Below, in pieces: positions 46,331 to 55,299 of a stretch of DNA of 64,000 bases. The stretch spans positions 1 to 64,000 of the forward strand of contig JAQGLW010000113.1 of assembly GCA_028292665.1 (NCBI GenBank), read 5' to 3'. The position numbers and the translations under genes are program-made. The notes under the pieces are model-generated. The model made no database searches, was not told where the DNA came from, and worked only from the letters and a program-made list of their open reading frames with translations. This DNA is from Herminiimonas sp. GTDB taxonomy: Bacteria > Pseudomonadota > Gammaproteobacteria > Burkholderiales > Burkholderiaceae_D. How positions within the stretch are numbered: position 1 is the first letter of the stretch; every line of letters starts with the position of its first letter.

Positions 46331-47110
46331 ATGTCCGCCGAACTCCAAGCCGCCCGCCGTGATGCCACGCTGATTCTGACGCTGTCCAATCCCGGCGCAA
46401 AGAATGCGCTGCATCCCGACATGTATGCCGCCGCAATCGAGACGTTATCGACCGCCGAGCGTGACGACTCCATCCGTGCCGTCGTGCTGACCGGTGCCGG
46501 CAACTTTTTTTGCGCCGGCGGCAATCTGAACCAATTGCTCGAAAACCGCACGAAAGACAAGTCGGTGCAAGCCGATACGATCGACAACCTGCACGGCTGG
46601 ATCGAGGCTATCCGCGATTGTCCGAAGCCGGTCATCGCCGCTGTCGACGGCGCGGCAGCCGGCGCCGGATTTTCGCTGGCTCTGGCGTGCGACATGATCG
46701 TGGCCGGCATGTCCGCCAAATTCGTGATGGCCTATGTCAAGGTCGGCTTGACGCCGGACGGCGGCGCATCGTGGTTCCTGTCGCAGGCGCTGCCGCGCCA
46801 GATAGCGACGGAAATCCTGATCGAAGGCAAACCCGTCCTGGCGCCGCGGCTGCACGAACTCGGCCTCGTCAACAAAGTGGTGCCCGACGGTTCCGCACTG
46901 GATGCCGCATTAGCCTGGGCCGACGAACTGGCGGCGTTATCGCCCAATGCCGTCGAACGCATCAAATCACTGGTGCGCGATGCCCAAGGCAATTCCCTGG
47001 CACAGCATTTCGAGACCGAGAAGCATAACTTCGTCGAAAGCCTGCATCATCGCGATGCGCAGGAAGGCATCAGCGCGTTTCTGGAAAAAAGAAAGCCCCG
47101 CTACAAATGA
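46331..47110 (+). CDS. Enoyl-CoA hydratase/isomerase family protein
   Basis: A 259-residue crotonase-fold enzyme. The oxyanion-hole segments are FFCAGGNLNQL (about 59-69) and AAGAGFSLALACD (about 112-124). The second acidic position reads GLTPDGGASWFL, like enzymes of the PaaG/isomerase group rather than the classic double-glutamate hydratase. It acts on acyl-CoA in fatty- or aromatic-acid breakdown; exact substrate unknown. I choose ATG 46331 over TTG 46322. The stop overlaps the next start by 4 bp. Confidence 0.88.
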   Translation: MSAELQAARRDATLILTLSNPGAKNALHPDMYAAAIETLSTAERDDSIRAVVLTGAGNFFCAGGNLNQLLENRTKDKSVQADTIDNLHGWIEAIRDCPKPVIAAVDGAAAGAGFSLALACDMIVAGMSAKFVMAYVKVGLTPDGGASWFLSQALPRQIATEILIEGKPVLAPRLHELGLVNKVVPDGSALDAALAWADELAALSPNAVERIKSLVRDAQGNSLAQHFETEKHNFVESLHHRDAQEGISAFLEKRKPRYK

Positions 47111-47811
47111 GTTCCCATGCGAGACGCCGCATTTACCTGATGCGGCATGGCAGCGTGACCTATTTCGATGCTGCCGGCAAACCGTATTTACCGGAGTCGG
47201 TCCCGCTGAACGAACAAGGCCGTGCGCAAGCAACCGCTGCCGGCAAAATCTTTGCGCAGGAAAACATCCGGTTCGACCGTCTGATCGTTTCCGGCTTGCC
47301 GCGCACCGTTGAAACCGCATCCCGCGTGCTGGCTGAAACGGGCCAGCAAATTGCGTTCGAGCATTGGCCGGATCTGACAGAGCTGAAAGGCGGGAAGCTT
47401 GCCGCCATTGTGGATACTGATTTAAAAGAGGCATTTACCGGCGCATTCGATGGCGTAGTTCCGGAACACAAGCAGTTTCTGGGTGGAGAAACGATCGGCC
47501 AGTTGATGGATCGCATCCATCCGGCCATTGACCGATTGCGTGCCGATCGATCCTGGGATACCGTTTTACTGGTGTTGCATGGCGGTGTGAATCGCGCAAT
47601 CTTGTCTTATGCGCTCACCGGACAGCGTCTGTTTTTAGGCAACCTGGCGCAGACGGCGGGCTGCATCAATGCGCTGGATGCCGGCGATATTGCCAACGAC
47701 TGGGTGGTGCGTTTCGTTAATTATTCGCCGCTGGCGGGACTGCAAGGCGAATCCCGCAGTACGACGATGGAAACCTTGCTGGACCAGTACAGGAAATCCC
47801 GGAAACTCTGA
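47107..47811 (+). CDS. Histidine phosphatase family protein
   Basis: A 234-residue phosphoglycerate-mutase-like phosphatase. The catalytic RHG motif is at residues 13-15 (IYLMRHGSVTY), with the second Arg in SGLPRTVETAS and the second His in LVLHGGVNRAIL. The substrate is not clear. Its start overlaps the hydratase stop by 4 bp (ATGA), so they are translationally coupled. A 115-bp gap with palindromes separates it from the phosphotransferase gene. Confidence 0.85.
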   Translation: MSSHARRRIYLMRHGSVTYFDAAGKPYLPESVPLNEQGRAQATAAGKIFAQENIRFDRLIVSGLPRTVETASRVLAETGQQIAFEHWPDLTELKGGKLAAIVDTDLKEAFTGAFDGVVPEHKQFLGGETIGQLMDRIHPAIDRLRADRSWDTVLLVLHGGVNRAILSYALTGQRLFLGNLAQTAGCINALDAGDIANDWVVRFVNYSPLAGLQGESRSTTMETLLDQYRKSRKL

Positions 47812-47838
47812 AGCAATGCCGGGCGGTTTCATTGCGAT

Positions 47839-47868
47839 GAAATGCATTTCAAAATAGTACGATCGTAC
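47839..47868. promoter_or_regulatory. Two perfect 12-bp palindromes before the phosphotransferase/ACAD pair
   Basis: GAAATGCATTTC (47839-47850) and GTACGATCGTAC (47857-47868) are each perfect palindromes, 6 bp apart. They lie 59-88 bp before the start of the phosphotransferase gene. The second contains ACGNNCGT, the core also seen in the phaR and 54694 operators, although its outer bases differ. Probably a regulator-binding region. Confidence 0.5.
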
Positions 47869-47926
47869 GATTTCATGATGTAGAATGGACCGCTGATAAT
47901 TCCGCACGCTTCTCGCAGGAGACACG

Positions 47927-48994
47927 ATGTACGAAGAATATATGGGCACCAAGCCGGTTTCCGAGCGCCAGAAATTCGATCTCGGCGCCTTGCAGGAATA
48001 CATGCGCCGGCATGTGGAAGGATTCTCCGGCGACCTGACGATCGAGCAATTCAAAGGCGGCCAGTCCAATCCGACCTTCAAACTGACTGCCGATGGACAG
48101 CGCTATGTGTTGCGCACCAAACCGGGGCCGGCTGCCAGGCTGCTCGCATCCGCGCATGCGATCGACCGCGAATTCCGCGTGATGGATGCACTGAACAAAT
48201 CGGGCTTCCCCGCTGCAAAACAACATGTGCTGTGCATCGATGAATCCATCATCGGCCGCGCATTCTATGTGATGGAATTCGTCGATGGCCGCGTATTGTG
48301 GGACCAGTCCCTGCCCGGCATGACCAATGCGGAGCGCGCCGCATATTATGACGAAATGAACCGCGTCATCGCGCAGCTGCACACGATCGACCATGCAGCG
48401 ATCGGTCTGGCCGGTTACGGCAAGCCCGGCAATTATTTCGCACGCCAGATCGACCGCTGGACCAGGCAGTACAAGGCATCCGAGACGGAGAAAATCGATG
48501 CGATGGACAAGCTGATCGAATGGCTTCCGAACCATATTCCGCCGGGCGACGAGACCAGCATCGTGCATGGCGACTATCGGCTCGACAACATGATTTTCCA
48601 TCCGGCCGAACCGCGCATTCTTGCGGTCCTGGACTGGGAGCTGTCCACACTGGGCCACCCGCTAGCGGATTTTTCCTATCACTGCATGAGCTGGCATATT
48701 CCACAGGGCCAATTCCGCGGCATAGGCGGACTCGATCACAAAGCGCTGGGGATTCCGACCGAAGAAGAATACATCGCGAAGTATTGCGAGCGCACCGGCA
48801 AGACCATCCGCAACGAAGATTTCACTTTTTACCTGGCGTACAACATGTTCCGCATGGCCGGCATCCTGCAGGGCATCATGAAGCGTTATGTCGATGGCAC
48901 CGCGTCGAGCGAACAGGCGCTGAAGTCCGGCCAGGCCGCTCGCCCGATGGCGGAAATGGGATGGCGTTACGCATCGGGCAGGAAAATTCAATAA
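47927..48994 (+). CDS. Aminoglycoside-phosphotransferase-fold protein (ACAD10/11-type)
   Basis: A 355-residue kinase-like protein. The phosphotransferase motif is IVHGDYRLDNMIF (His214, Asp216) and the metal site is VLDWELSTLGHPLAD. The N-terminal Lys/ATP region is FKGGQSNPTFKL. This subfamily is linked to acyl-CoA dehydrogenases (as in human ACAD10/11) and phosphorylates 4-hydroxy fatty acids or acyl-CoAs. An ACAD gene starts 23 bp downstream, supporting that role. GGAGAC lies before the ATG. Confidence 0.9.
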   Translation: MYEEYMGTKPVSERQKFDLGALQEYMRRHVEGFSGDLTIEQFKGGQSNPTFKLTADGQRYVLRTKPGPAARLLASAHAIDREFRVMDALNKSGFPAAKQHVLCIDESIIGRAFYVMEFVDGRVLWDQSLPGMTNAERAAYYDEMNRVIAQLHTIDHAAIGLAGYGKPGNYFARQIDRWTRQYKASETEKIDAMDKLIEWLPNHIPPGDETSIVHGDYRLDNMIFHPAEPRILAVLDWELSTLGHPLADFSYHCMSWHIPQGQFRGIGGLDHKALGIPTEEEYIAKYCERTGKTIRNEDFTFYLAYNMFRMAGILQGIMKRYVDGTASSEQALKSGQAARPMAEMGWRYASGRKIQ

Positions 48995-49017
48995 GGTAAT
49001 TTACTCCAGGAGACGTC

Positions 49018-50280
49018 ATGGAATTCGAATACTCGGACCGCTGCAAGGAATTGCAGGGAAAATTACTCAGGTTCATGGATGAGCATATCTATCCGAACGA
49101 AAAAGCGTACAAGGAGGAAGTCGACCGCAACGGCCGGGAAAAAGGCAATCGCTGGCTGCCGACCTCGATTATCGAGGAATTGAAACCGAAAGCCCGCGAA
49201 CAGGGTTTGTGGAACCTGTTTTTGCCGAAATCGGTGCGTGCGCCGGAAGGTTTGTCGAATCTCGATTACGCGCCGTTGTGCGAAATCATGGGCCGGGTCG
49301 GCTGGGCGCCGGAAGTATTCAATTGCGCTGCGCCCGACACCGGCAATATGGAAACGATCGAGCGCTATGGCACCGAAGAACACAAGCGCCAATGGCTCGA
49401 GCCATTGCTGCGCGGCGAAATCCGTTCGGCGTTCGCAATGACGGAACCGGCGGTCGCATCATCGGACGCCACCAATATCGCCACCCGCATAGAGCGGGAC
49501 GGCGACGACTATCTGATCAACGGCCATAAGTGGTGGATTTCCGGCGCCGGCGATCCGCGCTGCAAGATTTTCATCCTGATGGGCAAGACCGATCCCGACG
49601 CGCCGCGCCATTCGCAGCAGTCGATGATCCTGGTGCCGGCCGCAACCGAAGGCGTCACTATCAGGCGGCCGCTGCCGGTATTCGGCTATGACGATGCGCC
49701 GCACGGCCATTGCGAAATCACCTACGAAAACGTGCGCGTGCCGGCATCCAATCTGCTGCTCGGCGAAGGCCGCGGTTTCGAAATTGCGCAAGGCCGCCTG
49801 GGACCGGGCCGCATCCACCATTGCATGCGCGCCATCGGCGTGGCGGAACGCGCGCTGGCGCTGATGTGCAAGCGCTTGAACGAGCGGGTCGCATTCGGCC
49901 GCAGAATTTCCGAGCAAAGCATCTGGCGCGAGCGCATCGCCGAATCGCGGATCCGGATCGATACCGCACGTTTGCTGACGCTCAAGGCCGCCTACATGAT
50001 GGACACCGTCGGCAACAAGCATGCGAAAGCCGAAATCGCGATGATCAAGGTGCTGGCCCCGAACGTGGCGCAACAGGTTCTCGACTGGTCGATCCAGGCG
50101 CACGGCGCAGCCGGCGTATCGGATGAATTTCCGCTGGCTTACATGTGGGCCGGCAACCGCACGCTGCGCATCGCCGACGGTCCGGATGAAGTGCATCGCA
50201 ACGCGGTCGCCAAACTGGAACTGGCCAAGCATATGTCATTGCCGGGCGGAGAGCCGGATATGCCGGTTACACGTTCATAG
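49018..50280 (+). CDS. Acyl-CoA dehydrogenase (ACAD10/11-like)
   Basis: A 420-residue FAD enzyme of the acyl-CoA dehydrogenase family. It has the N-terminal helical domain, the beta-domain FAD segment ([16 protein letters not shown] and [10 protein letters not shown]), and the C-terminal helical domain ([31 protein letters not shown]). The site where many ACADs have the catalytic Glu reads [12 protein letters not shown], with Asp in that place, as in ACAD10/11. It follows the phosphotransferase gene by 23 bp, so both likely act on 4-hydroxyacyl-CoA. GGAGACGTC precedes the ATG. Confidence 0.93.
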   Translation: MEFEYSDRCKELQGKLLRFMDEHIYPNEKAYKEEVDRNGREKGNRWLPTSIIEELKPKAREQGLWNLFLPKSVRAPEGLSNLDYAPLCEIMGRVGWAPEVFNCAAPDTGNMETIERYGTEEHKRQWLEPLLRGEIRSAFAMTEPAVASSDATNIATRIERDGDDYLINGHKWWISGAGDPRCKIFILMGKTDPDAPRHSQQSMILVPAATEGVTIRRPLPVFGYDDAPHGHCEITYENVRVPASNLLLGEGRGFEIAQGRLGPGRIHHCMRAIGVAERALALMCKRLNERVAFGRRISEQSIWRERIAESRIRIDTARLLTLKAAYMMDTVGNKHAKAEIAMIKVLAPNVAQQVLDWSIQAHGAAGVSDEFPLAYMWAGNRTLRIADGPDEVHRNAVAKLELAKHMSLPGGEPDMPVTRS

Positions 50281-50336
50281 GTCAAGCAGAACAGCTTCCT
50301 TTTCCTGCCAAGCTCATGGGAGCCTGACCTTTCCAG

Positions 50337-50381
50337 CCTCATCCCGGCCCTTCCCTGCAATGGGGAAGGGCCGGGATGAGG
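50337..50381. repeat. 19-bp perfect hairpin, dispersed element
   Basis: Arms 50337-50355 and 50363-50381 (CCTCATCCCGGCCCTTCCC and its complement) with a 7-nt loop. It lies 56 bp after the ACAD stop. A related but degenerate string occurs at about 22820. It can work as a terminator, but there is no T-run. Confidence 0.7.
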
Positions 50382-50524
50382 GTAAAGACATCGATCGACG
50401 GCAGGCATATCATGCCCCGGTTTTCAGGCACGCAACCCCGCCTGCGAAGAATTTCAAAATTCTGCATAATCATGCAGCGCATGAAATTTCCCCACCCATA
50501 CAGCATGACACTTCAGAGGAAAAA

Positions 50525-51217
50525 ATGATCGACGTCTATTCCACCGCAACACCGAACGGCCATAAGGTCCACATCATGCTGGAAGAGTGCGGCCTTCCCT
50601 ATCGGATCCATCATATCGACATCGGGGCCGGCGACCAGTTCAAGCCCGAGTTCCTGGCGATTTCGCCGAACAACAAGATTCCCGCGATCGTCGACGCCGA
50701 CGGGCCGGACGGCAAACCGATTTCGTTATTCGAATCCGGTGCGATCCTGGTCTATCTTGCAAGCAAGACCGGCAAGTTTCTTGGCGCCACCGATCGCGAA
50801 AAATTCACGACGCTGCAATGGCTGATGTTCCAGATGGGGGGTGTCGGCCCGATGCTGGGCCAGGCGCATCATTTCCGGAACTACGCGCCGGAAAAAATCG
50901 AGTATGCGATCAACCGCTATACCAATGAAGCCAAACGTCTGTATGGCGTATTGGACAAACAGCTGTCAAAGACCGGCTATCTGGCCGGCGATGACTATAC
51001 GATTGCCGATATCGCGACTTTTCCGTGGACGCGTTCCTGGAAAAATCAGGGTATCGACTGGGCCGAATTTCCGCATGCCAAGCGCTGGTTCGACGAGATC
51101 AGCGCACGTCCGGCAGTCCAACGCGGCGTCGAAGTGCTGGCGAATATGCGCAGGCAACTGATGGATGACAAAGCGAAGGAGACATTGTTCGGCGCTACGC
51201 AATATACGAAGCGTTAA
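50525..51217 (+). CDS. Glutathione S-transferase (YfcG/YghU-like)
   Basis: A 230-residue GST. The start MIDVYSTATPNGHKVHIMLEECGLPY is the N-terminus of Nu-class GSTs such as E. coli YfcG and YghU, which have glutathione disulfide-reductase activity. The glutathione site includes Asn11 and the NNKIPAIVD and SLFESGAILVYLA segments. The frame opens earlier but the ATG at 50525 has AGAGGA before it. It converges with the MaoC gene. Confidence 0.93.
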   Translation: MIDVYSTATPNGHKVHIMLEECGLPYRIHHIDIGAGDQFKPEFLAISPNNKIPAIVDADGPDGKPISLFESGAILVYLASKTGKFLGATDREKFTTLQWLMFQMGGVGPMLGQAHHFRNYAPEKIEYAINRYTNEAKRLYGVLDKQLSKTGYLAGDDYTIADIATFPWTRSWKNQGIDWAEFPHAKRWFDEISARPAVQRGVEVLANMRRQLMDDKAKETLFGATQYTKR

Positions 51218-51231
51218 CCAATGACGATGCG

Positions 51232-51262
51232 GCCGTTCCCCGCGCGATCAGCAGGGAACGGC
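51232..51262. terminator. Hairpin between convergent genes
   Basis: A 9-bp perfect stem (51232-51240 GCCGTTCCC with 51254-51262 GGGAACGGC) and 13-nt loop, between the GST stop (+) and the MaoC stop (-). Probably a bidirectional terminator, though T-runs are missing. Confidence 0.5.
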
Positions 51263-51275
51263 GCCAATGCAACCA

Positions 51276-51731
51276 TCAGGTATAGCGTCGCGTAACGGAT
51301 TCCGCAACACACACGGGCTTGTCGCCGCCTTCGCGTTCCATCGTGACTTGCCACACCATTTGCGCGCCGCCGGATATGTCCTCAATCGACAACAGCGTCA
51401 TTCGTCCGCGTATCCGGCTTCCGACCGGCACAGGAGCCGGGAAGCGCACTTTGTTCAAGCCGTAATTGACGCCCATCCTGACGTCCGGCATATGGATCGA
51501 TTGCCCCATCAACATCGGCAACAGCGCCAGTGTCAAAAAGCCATGCGCGACCGTGCCGCCGTATGGAGATTCCCTGCGGCTGCGCTCCGCATCGAGATGA
51601 ATCCATTGGCGATCGCCGGTCGCATCGGCAAACAGGTTGACGCGCTCCTGGCTGATTTCGATCCAGTCCGAAACGGCCACTTCCTGGCCGACCAATTCCT
51701 TCAGTGCTGCCAGCGATGCAATTTCGCGCAT
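51276..51731 (-). CDS. MaoC-like acyl-CoA hydratase
   Basis: A 151-residue hot-dog-fold enzyme. The (R)-hydratase motif with catalytic Asp and His is FADATGDRQWIHLD (about 35-48), followed by YGGTVAHGFLTLALLPML. It hydrates trans-2-enoyl-CoA. I place the start at the ATG at 51731 (MREIASLAALKEL), with GGAGA before it. It is the last gene of a minus-strand set that also holds another MaoC protein and two ACADs. (R)-hydratases also supply PHA precursors from beta-oxidation. Confidence 0.9.
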   Translation of the reverse strand: MREIASLAALKELVGQEVAVSDWIEISQERVNLFADATGDRQWIHLDAERSRRESPYGGTVAHGFLTLALLPMLMGQSIHMPDVRMGVNYGLNKVRFPAPVPVGSRIRGRMTLLSIEDISGGAQMVWQVTMEREGGDKPVCVAESVTRRYT

Positions 51732-51834
51732 GAGGTCTCCGATGATCGTTGCAAGAGCGGACAGGCGGCATTTTTCCATTCATGCAAAAGACAAATGGAC
51801 AAATGCACCGGACCGGATAAAACCGATTTTATAA

Positions 51835-52290
51835 TCAGCCGGGCCGGCGCAGAAACATGCCCATGCCTTTGATGGTGGCAACCAGTTCCCCATGCTGGTT
51901 TTTGGCTTGCCACACGGTGTGAACCACGCCGCGGTCCGGCTTGCTCTTGGAAGGGTGCGATTCCACTACCGTGGTCGAGACCGTCAACGTATCGCCGGCC
52001 CGTACAGGCTTGAGCCAGCGCACTTCATCGACGCCGGGCGATCCCAGGCCGGCCGCGTCGCACAGATAGCCATCCACCATCATGCGCATCATCAAACCGC
52101 AAGTGTGCCAGCCGCTTGCGATAATGCCGCCGTACATCGATTGCGCCGCCGCATCGCGGTCCACATGGAACGGCTGCGGATCAAACTGCGTGGCAAACGC
52201 GATGATCTCATCTTCAGTAACGGTGCGGGAACCGACTTCAATCGTCTTCCCCACTTCAAAGTCTTCAAAATACCATTTCGGTTGCGCCAA
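51835..52290 (-). CDS. MaoC-family dehydratase
   Basis: A 151-residue hot-dog-fold protein. The catalytic pair is in FATQFDPQPFHVDRDAA, followed by YGGIIASGWHTCGLMMR. It starts at a TTG at 52290; the strong GGAGG site 7 nt upstream decides this. It is similar in size to the downstream MaoC gene but clearly different in sequence. It lies 24 bp from the stop of the upstream ACAD gene, same strand, so it is probably co-transcribed. Confidence 0.9.
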   Translation of the reverse strand: MAQPKWYFEDFEVGKTIEVGSRTVTEDEIIAFATQFDPQPFHVDRDAAAQSMYGGIIASGWHTCGLMMRMMVDGYLCDAAGLGSPGVDEVRWLKPVRAGDTLTVSTTVVESHPSKSKPDRGVVHTVWQAKNQHGELVATIKGMGMFLRRPG

Positions 52291-52314
52291 GATTTTTCCT
52301 CCGTAACGATTGGA

Positions 52315-53457
52315 TTATCGTGCAGTTTTTTTGAAGCCGGGCTGTGCGATGAAGCGCGCCAGATGATGATCGGTATCGCCCAAGGTCAGCTCGATCATCG
52401 TCAGCCGCTTGAAGTGATGTGCCGCCGGCAGTTCGTTGGTCACTCCCATGCCGCCGTGTAATTGCACCGCCTGCTGGCCGACGTACTTCATTGCCTGTCC
52501 GATACGCGCCTTGGCGGCGGACACCGTGCGGCGACGCTCATCCGCATCGGCCGAAGCCATTTTCACTGCGGCCAGCGTCGCCATCGAACGGGCCTGCTCC
52601 AGCTGCATGAACATATCGGCCATCCGGTGCTGCAACGCCTGGAACTTTCCGATCGGCACACCGAACTGCTGACGGGTTTTCATGTATTCGAGGGTAGCGC
52701 CGTTAAGCGCTTCCATCGCACCGACCGCTTCGGCACATAACAGCGTCGCGCCGTAATCGGCAGCAGCATCAAGAATATCCCAGCCTGCGCCGGCCTCCCC
52801 GAGCAAGGCGGATGCAGGCACCGGCACGTTTGCAAATGCAATGTCAGCCGCGCGCTGGCCGTCGATGGTGCGGTAATCGCGGCGCGTCAAGCCGGCGGCA
52901 TCCGCCGGCACCACGAACAATGAAATGCCGTCGGTATCGCGTTGTCCGCCGCCGTTGCGCGCCGACACGATGAGCCTGTCGGCTTGCGCGCCATGGATCA
53001 CCACGGTTTTTGTGCCGCTGATGATGTAGCCGTCGCCGTTCGCCCTGGCGGTCGTTGCAATGTCGGACAGATCGTGACGCGATTGCTTTTCGCCCAGTGC
53101 GCAAGCCAGCTTCAATTCGCCGGCCGCGACCTGTTCCAGCAACGCATCCTGCTTGCCGGCGAGCTTTAAGAATTCGGCGCCCAGCACGGTTGCGAAATAC
53201 GGCTCGACGACAATGCCGCGCCCCAGCTCCTGCATCACGACCAGCATGTCGACCGCAGAACCGTTGAAGCCGCCCTGCGCTTCCGGCACCGGCAACGCGG
53301 TCATGCCGAGTTCCACCAGCGTGGCCCAGGCGTCATCCGACACGCCTTTTTCCGAGTAGACGATCTTCTTGCGATGTTCGAAGGTGTAATCCTTGTCGAC
53401 CCAGCGCCGCAATGCATCCGAGAACTGCTGCTGTTCCTGCGTAAAGTTGAAATCCAT
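52315..53457 (-). CDS. Acyl-CoA dehydrogenase, small type
   Basis: A 380-residue ACAD. The N-terminal domain has MDFNFTQEQQQFSDALRRWV; the FAD domain has GYIISGTKTVVIHGAQADRL; the C-terminal domain has QLHGGMGVTNELPAAHHFKRL, with a Glu after the GG motif. The catalytic base position is hard to assign. It lies 10 bp downstream of another ACAD gene. Such neighbours in steroid/cholesterol and fatty-acid operons often form mixed tetramers in which each chain gives part of the site. Confidence 0.9.
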   Translation of the reverse strand: MDFNFTQEQQQFSDALRRWVDKDYTFEHRKKIVYSEKGVSDDAWATLVELGMTALPVPEAQGGFNGSAVDMLVVMQELGRGIVVEPYFATVLGAEFLKLAGKQDALLEQVAAGELKLACALGEKQSRHDLSDIATTARANGDGYIISGTKTVVIHGAQADRLIVSARNGGGQRDTDGISLFVVPADAAGLTRRDYRTIDGQRAADIAFANVPVPASALLGEAGAGWDILDAAADYGATLLCAEAVGAMEALNGATLEYMKTRQQFGVPIGKFQALQHRMADMFMQLEQARSMATLAAVKMASADADERRRTVSAAKARIGQAMKYVGQQAVQLHGGMGVTNELPAAHHFKRLTMIELTLGDTDHHLARFIAQPGFKKTAR

Positions 53458-53467
53458 GTTGTCGTCC

Positions 53468-54664
53468 TCACAGACCCAGAATCATTTGGGTGATGATGTT
53501 CTTTTGAATCTCGTTGGAACCGCCGTAAATCGAGGTCTTGCGATAGTTGAAATAATACGAAGCAAGCGGCGCCGCATCGTCGTTCTGCGTCACGCTGTGA
53601 TCATGTTCGCCTTCGAGATATGCGGTGTCGAACGGCATGCCGTAAGGACCAATCGCTTCGACCATCAATTCGGTGAGCGTCTGCTGGATTTCAGTGCCCT
53701 TGACCTTCAGCATCGATGCTTCCGGTCCGGGACCGCGCCTGGCGCTGTCCTGTGAAATCACGCGCAGGACAGTGACTTCCAGCGCCATCAATTCGATTTC
53801 GAGATTGGCGACCTTGGCGGAGAACATGGAATCTTCCAGCAAAGGCCTGCCGTTTTTTCTCTGATCGGTTGCAATGCGCTTCAAAAACTGCAATTCGCGC
53901 TTGGCGCGGCCGACAGCGGCGATATTGGTGCGCTCGTGCCCCAGCAGATATTTGGCGTAGGTCCAACCCTTGTTTTCTTCGCCGATCAGGTTCTCGGCCG
54001 GCACTTTTACATTATCGAAAAAGACTTCGTTGACCTCATGCTCTTCGTCCAGCATGATGATCGGACGAACCGTAATGCCGGGCGTGTGCATGTCGATCAG
54101 CAGGAACGAAATACCCTCCTGTTTGCGTGCGCCGGTATCGGTACGCACCAGGCAAAATATCATGTCGGCATGCTGACCCAGCGTGGTCCAGGTCTTCTGG
54201 CCATTGACGATGTAGTGATCGCCCTGGCGCTCGGCGCGTGTCTTCAGCGACGCCAGATCGGATCCGGAACCCGGTTCCGAATATCCCTGGCACCACCAGT
54301 CGTCGCAGTTCAGGATACGCGGCAGGTAATAGCGTTTCTGGGCTTCGTTACCGAACGCCATGATGACCGGCGCCACCATGTTGACGCCGAATGGCAGAAT
54401 CGGCGGCGTGCCCGCGCTGGCACATTCTTCTTCCCATATATGGCGCTGCACCGGAGACCAGCCGGTACCGCCGTATTCCACCGGCCACCCGGTACCGACC
54501 CAGCCCTGCCGGGCAACGATTTTATGCCAGCGAACGTAGTCTTCTTTCGACAGGCGCTTGTGATGTAAAACCTTGTGTTGAAGATCTTTGGGCAGATTCT
54601 CTTTGAGATAGGCGCGTACGGTGTCGCGGAAGGCCAAATCTTCCGCCGTGTAATTCAAATCCAT
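53468..54664 (-). CDS. Acyl-CoA dehydrogenase, FadE-type partner
   Basis: A 398-residue ACAD that heads the minus-strand operon. I choose the ATG at 54664 (MDLNYTAEDLAF), with AGGAGA before it, not the frame's earlier start. The FAD segment is QGYSEPGSGSDLASLKT and QKTWTTLGQHADM. The C-terminal motif is RKTSIYGGSNEIQKNII: the usual catalytic Glu in IYEGT is Gly, as in the non-catalytic partner of mixed-tetramer ACADs. Together with the downstream ACAD gene (10 bp gap) it probably forms a heteromer. Confidence 0.92.
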   Translation of the reverse strand: MDLNYTAEDLAFRDTVRAYLKENLPKDLQHKVLHHKRLSKEDYVRWHKIVARQGWVGTGWPVEYGGTGWSPVQRHIWEEECASAGTPPILPFGVNMVAPVIMAFGNEAQKRYYLPRILNCDDWWCQGYSEPGSGSDLASLKTRAERQGDHYIVNGQKTWTTLGQHADMIFCLVRTDTGARKQEGISFLLIDMHTPGITVRPIIMLDEEHEVNEVFFDNVKVPAENLIGEENKGWTYAKYLLGHERTNIAAVGRAKRELQFLKRIATDQRKNGRPLLEDSMFSAKVANLEIELMALEVTVLRVISQDSARRGPGPEASMLKVKGTEIQQTLTELMVEAIGPYGMPFDTAYLEGEHDHSVTQNDDAAPLASYYFNYRKTSIYGGSNEIQKNIITQMILGL

Positions 54665-54693
54665 GCTGTCTCCTTCTTTTATGCCAGCCAAAA

Positions 54694-54719
54694 AGCACGA
54701 CCGTTCATAATTTATTATA
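54694..54719 (-). promoter_or_regulatory. ACAD-operon promoter -10 and operator
   Basis: On the minus strand TATAAT (54719-54714) is followed 6 nt later by TGAACGGTCGTGCT (54707-54694), 30 bp before the ACAD start. Ten of its first 11 bases match the phaR palindrome TGAACGGACGTTCA. An operator sitting on the transcription start would give repression. Confidence 0.6.
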
Positions 54720-54901
54720 CAGCGGATTTTAAAAGGAAGACGATGTTTACATTGCTTGAGGCAGATGCTTATTTCCGTCGCAAGGCCACTGCTGCCCGCA
54801 ACCCGGCTTCAGCCCCTTCCCGAAACAGGGAACGAGGAGTTGGCACAACTCATCGATGCATGTCAGCCATGAACATGGCCGGCACTATCTCGATGCCGGA
54901 A

Positions 54902-55237
54902 TCAGTCCGGCAAATATAAAGGATTCGGCGCGACATAAGTCATTACTTCCCGATCAAGTACGCCAGGCGGTGCGATCCGGTTTAATTTGAATGATCTCGT
55001 GATCGGGCTATTGAAATCCCAGGCAAATGCTTTGTCGCCCACCACGAATTTAATGATTTCGCCGCCCTGGACGTTCACGTATTTGGTATCGGGCTTGATC
55101 GTCACAGTACGTTGAGCCGCTGATGCAGGCACCGGATTACCAAAAAAATCGACACCATGCATCACAGCACCTGAAGGCAGACTTGCGGTGGACAACATAA
55201 ACGCAAGAGCAATCGAAAAACGTGATTTCAGTTTCAT
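54902..55237 (-). CDS. CzcE-like periplasmic protein
   Basis: A 111-residue secreted protein. The signal peptide is MKLKSRFSIALAFMLSTASLPSGA. The mature part reads MHGVDFFGNPVPASAAQRTVTIKPDTKYVNVQGGEIIKFVVGDKAFAWDF, which resembles the CzcE family, a copper-binding periplasmic protein of Cupriavidus. His26 and similar residues could bind metal. No czc efflux genes lie beside it. GAGGACTG precedes the ATG. The role in metal response is inference. Confidence 0.75.
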   Translation of the reverse strand: MKLKSRFSIALAFMLSTASLPSGAVMHGVDFFGNPVPASAAQRTVTIKPDTKYVNVQGGEIIKFVVGDKAFAWDFNSPITRSFKLNRIAPPGVLDREVMTYVAPNPLYLPD

Positions 55238-55299
55238 GACAGTCCTCGATTAAAAACGATGAATTTATATTGAAGTCATCTCCTGCGTGCCGGGGCTTA

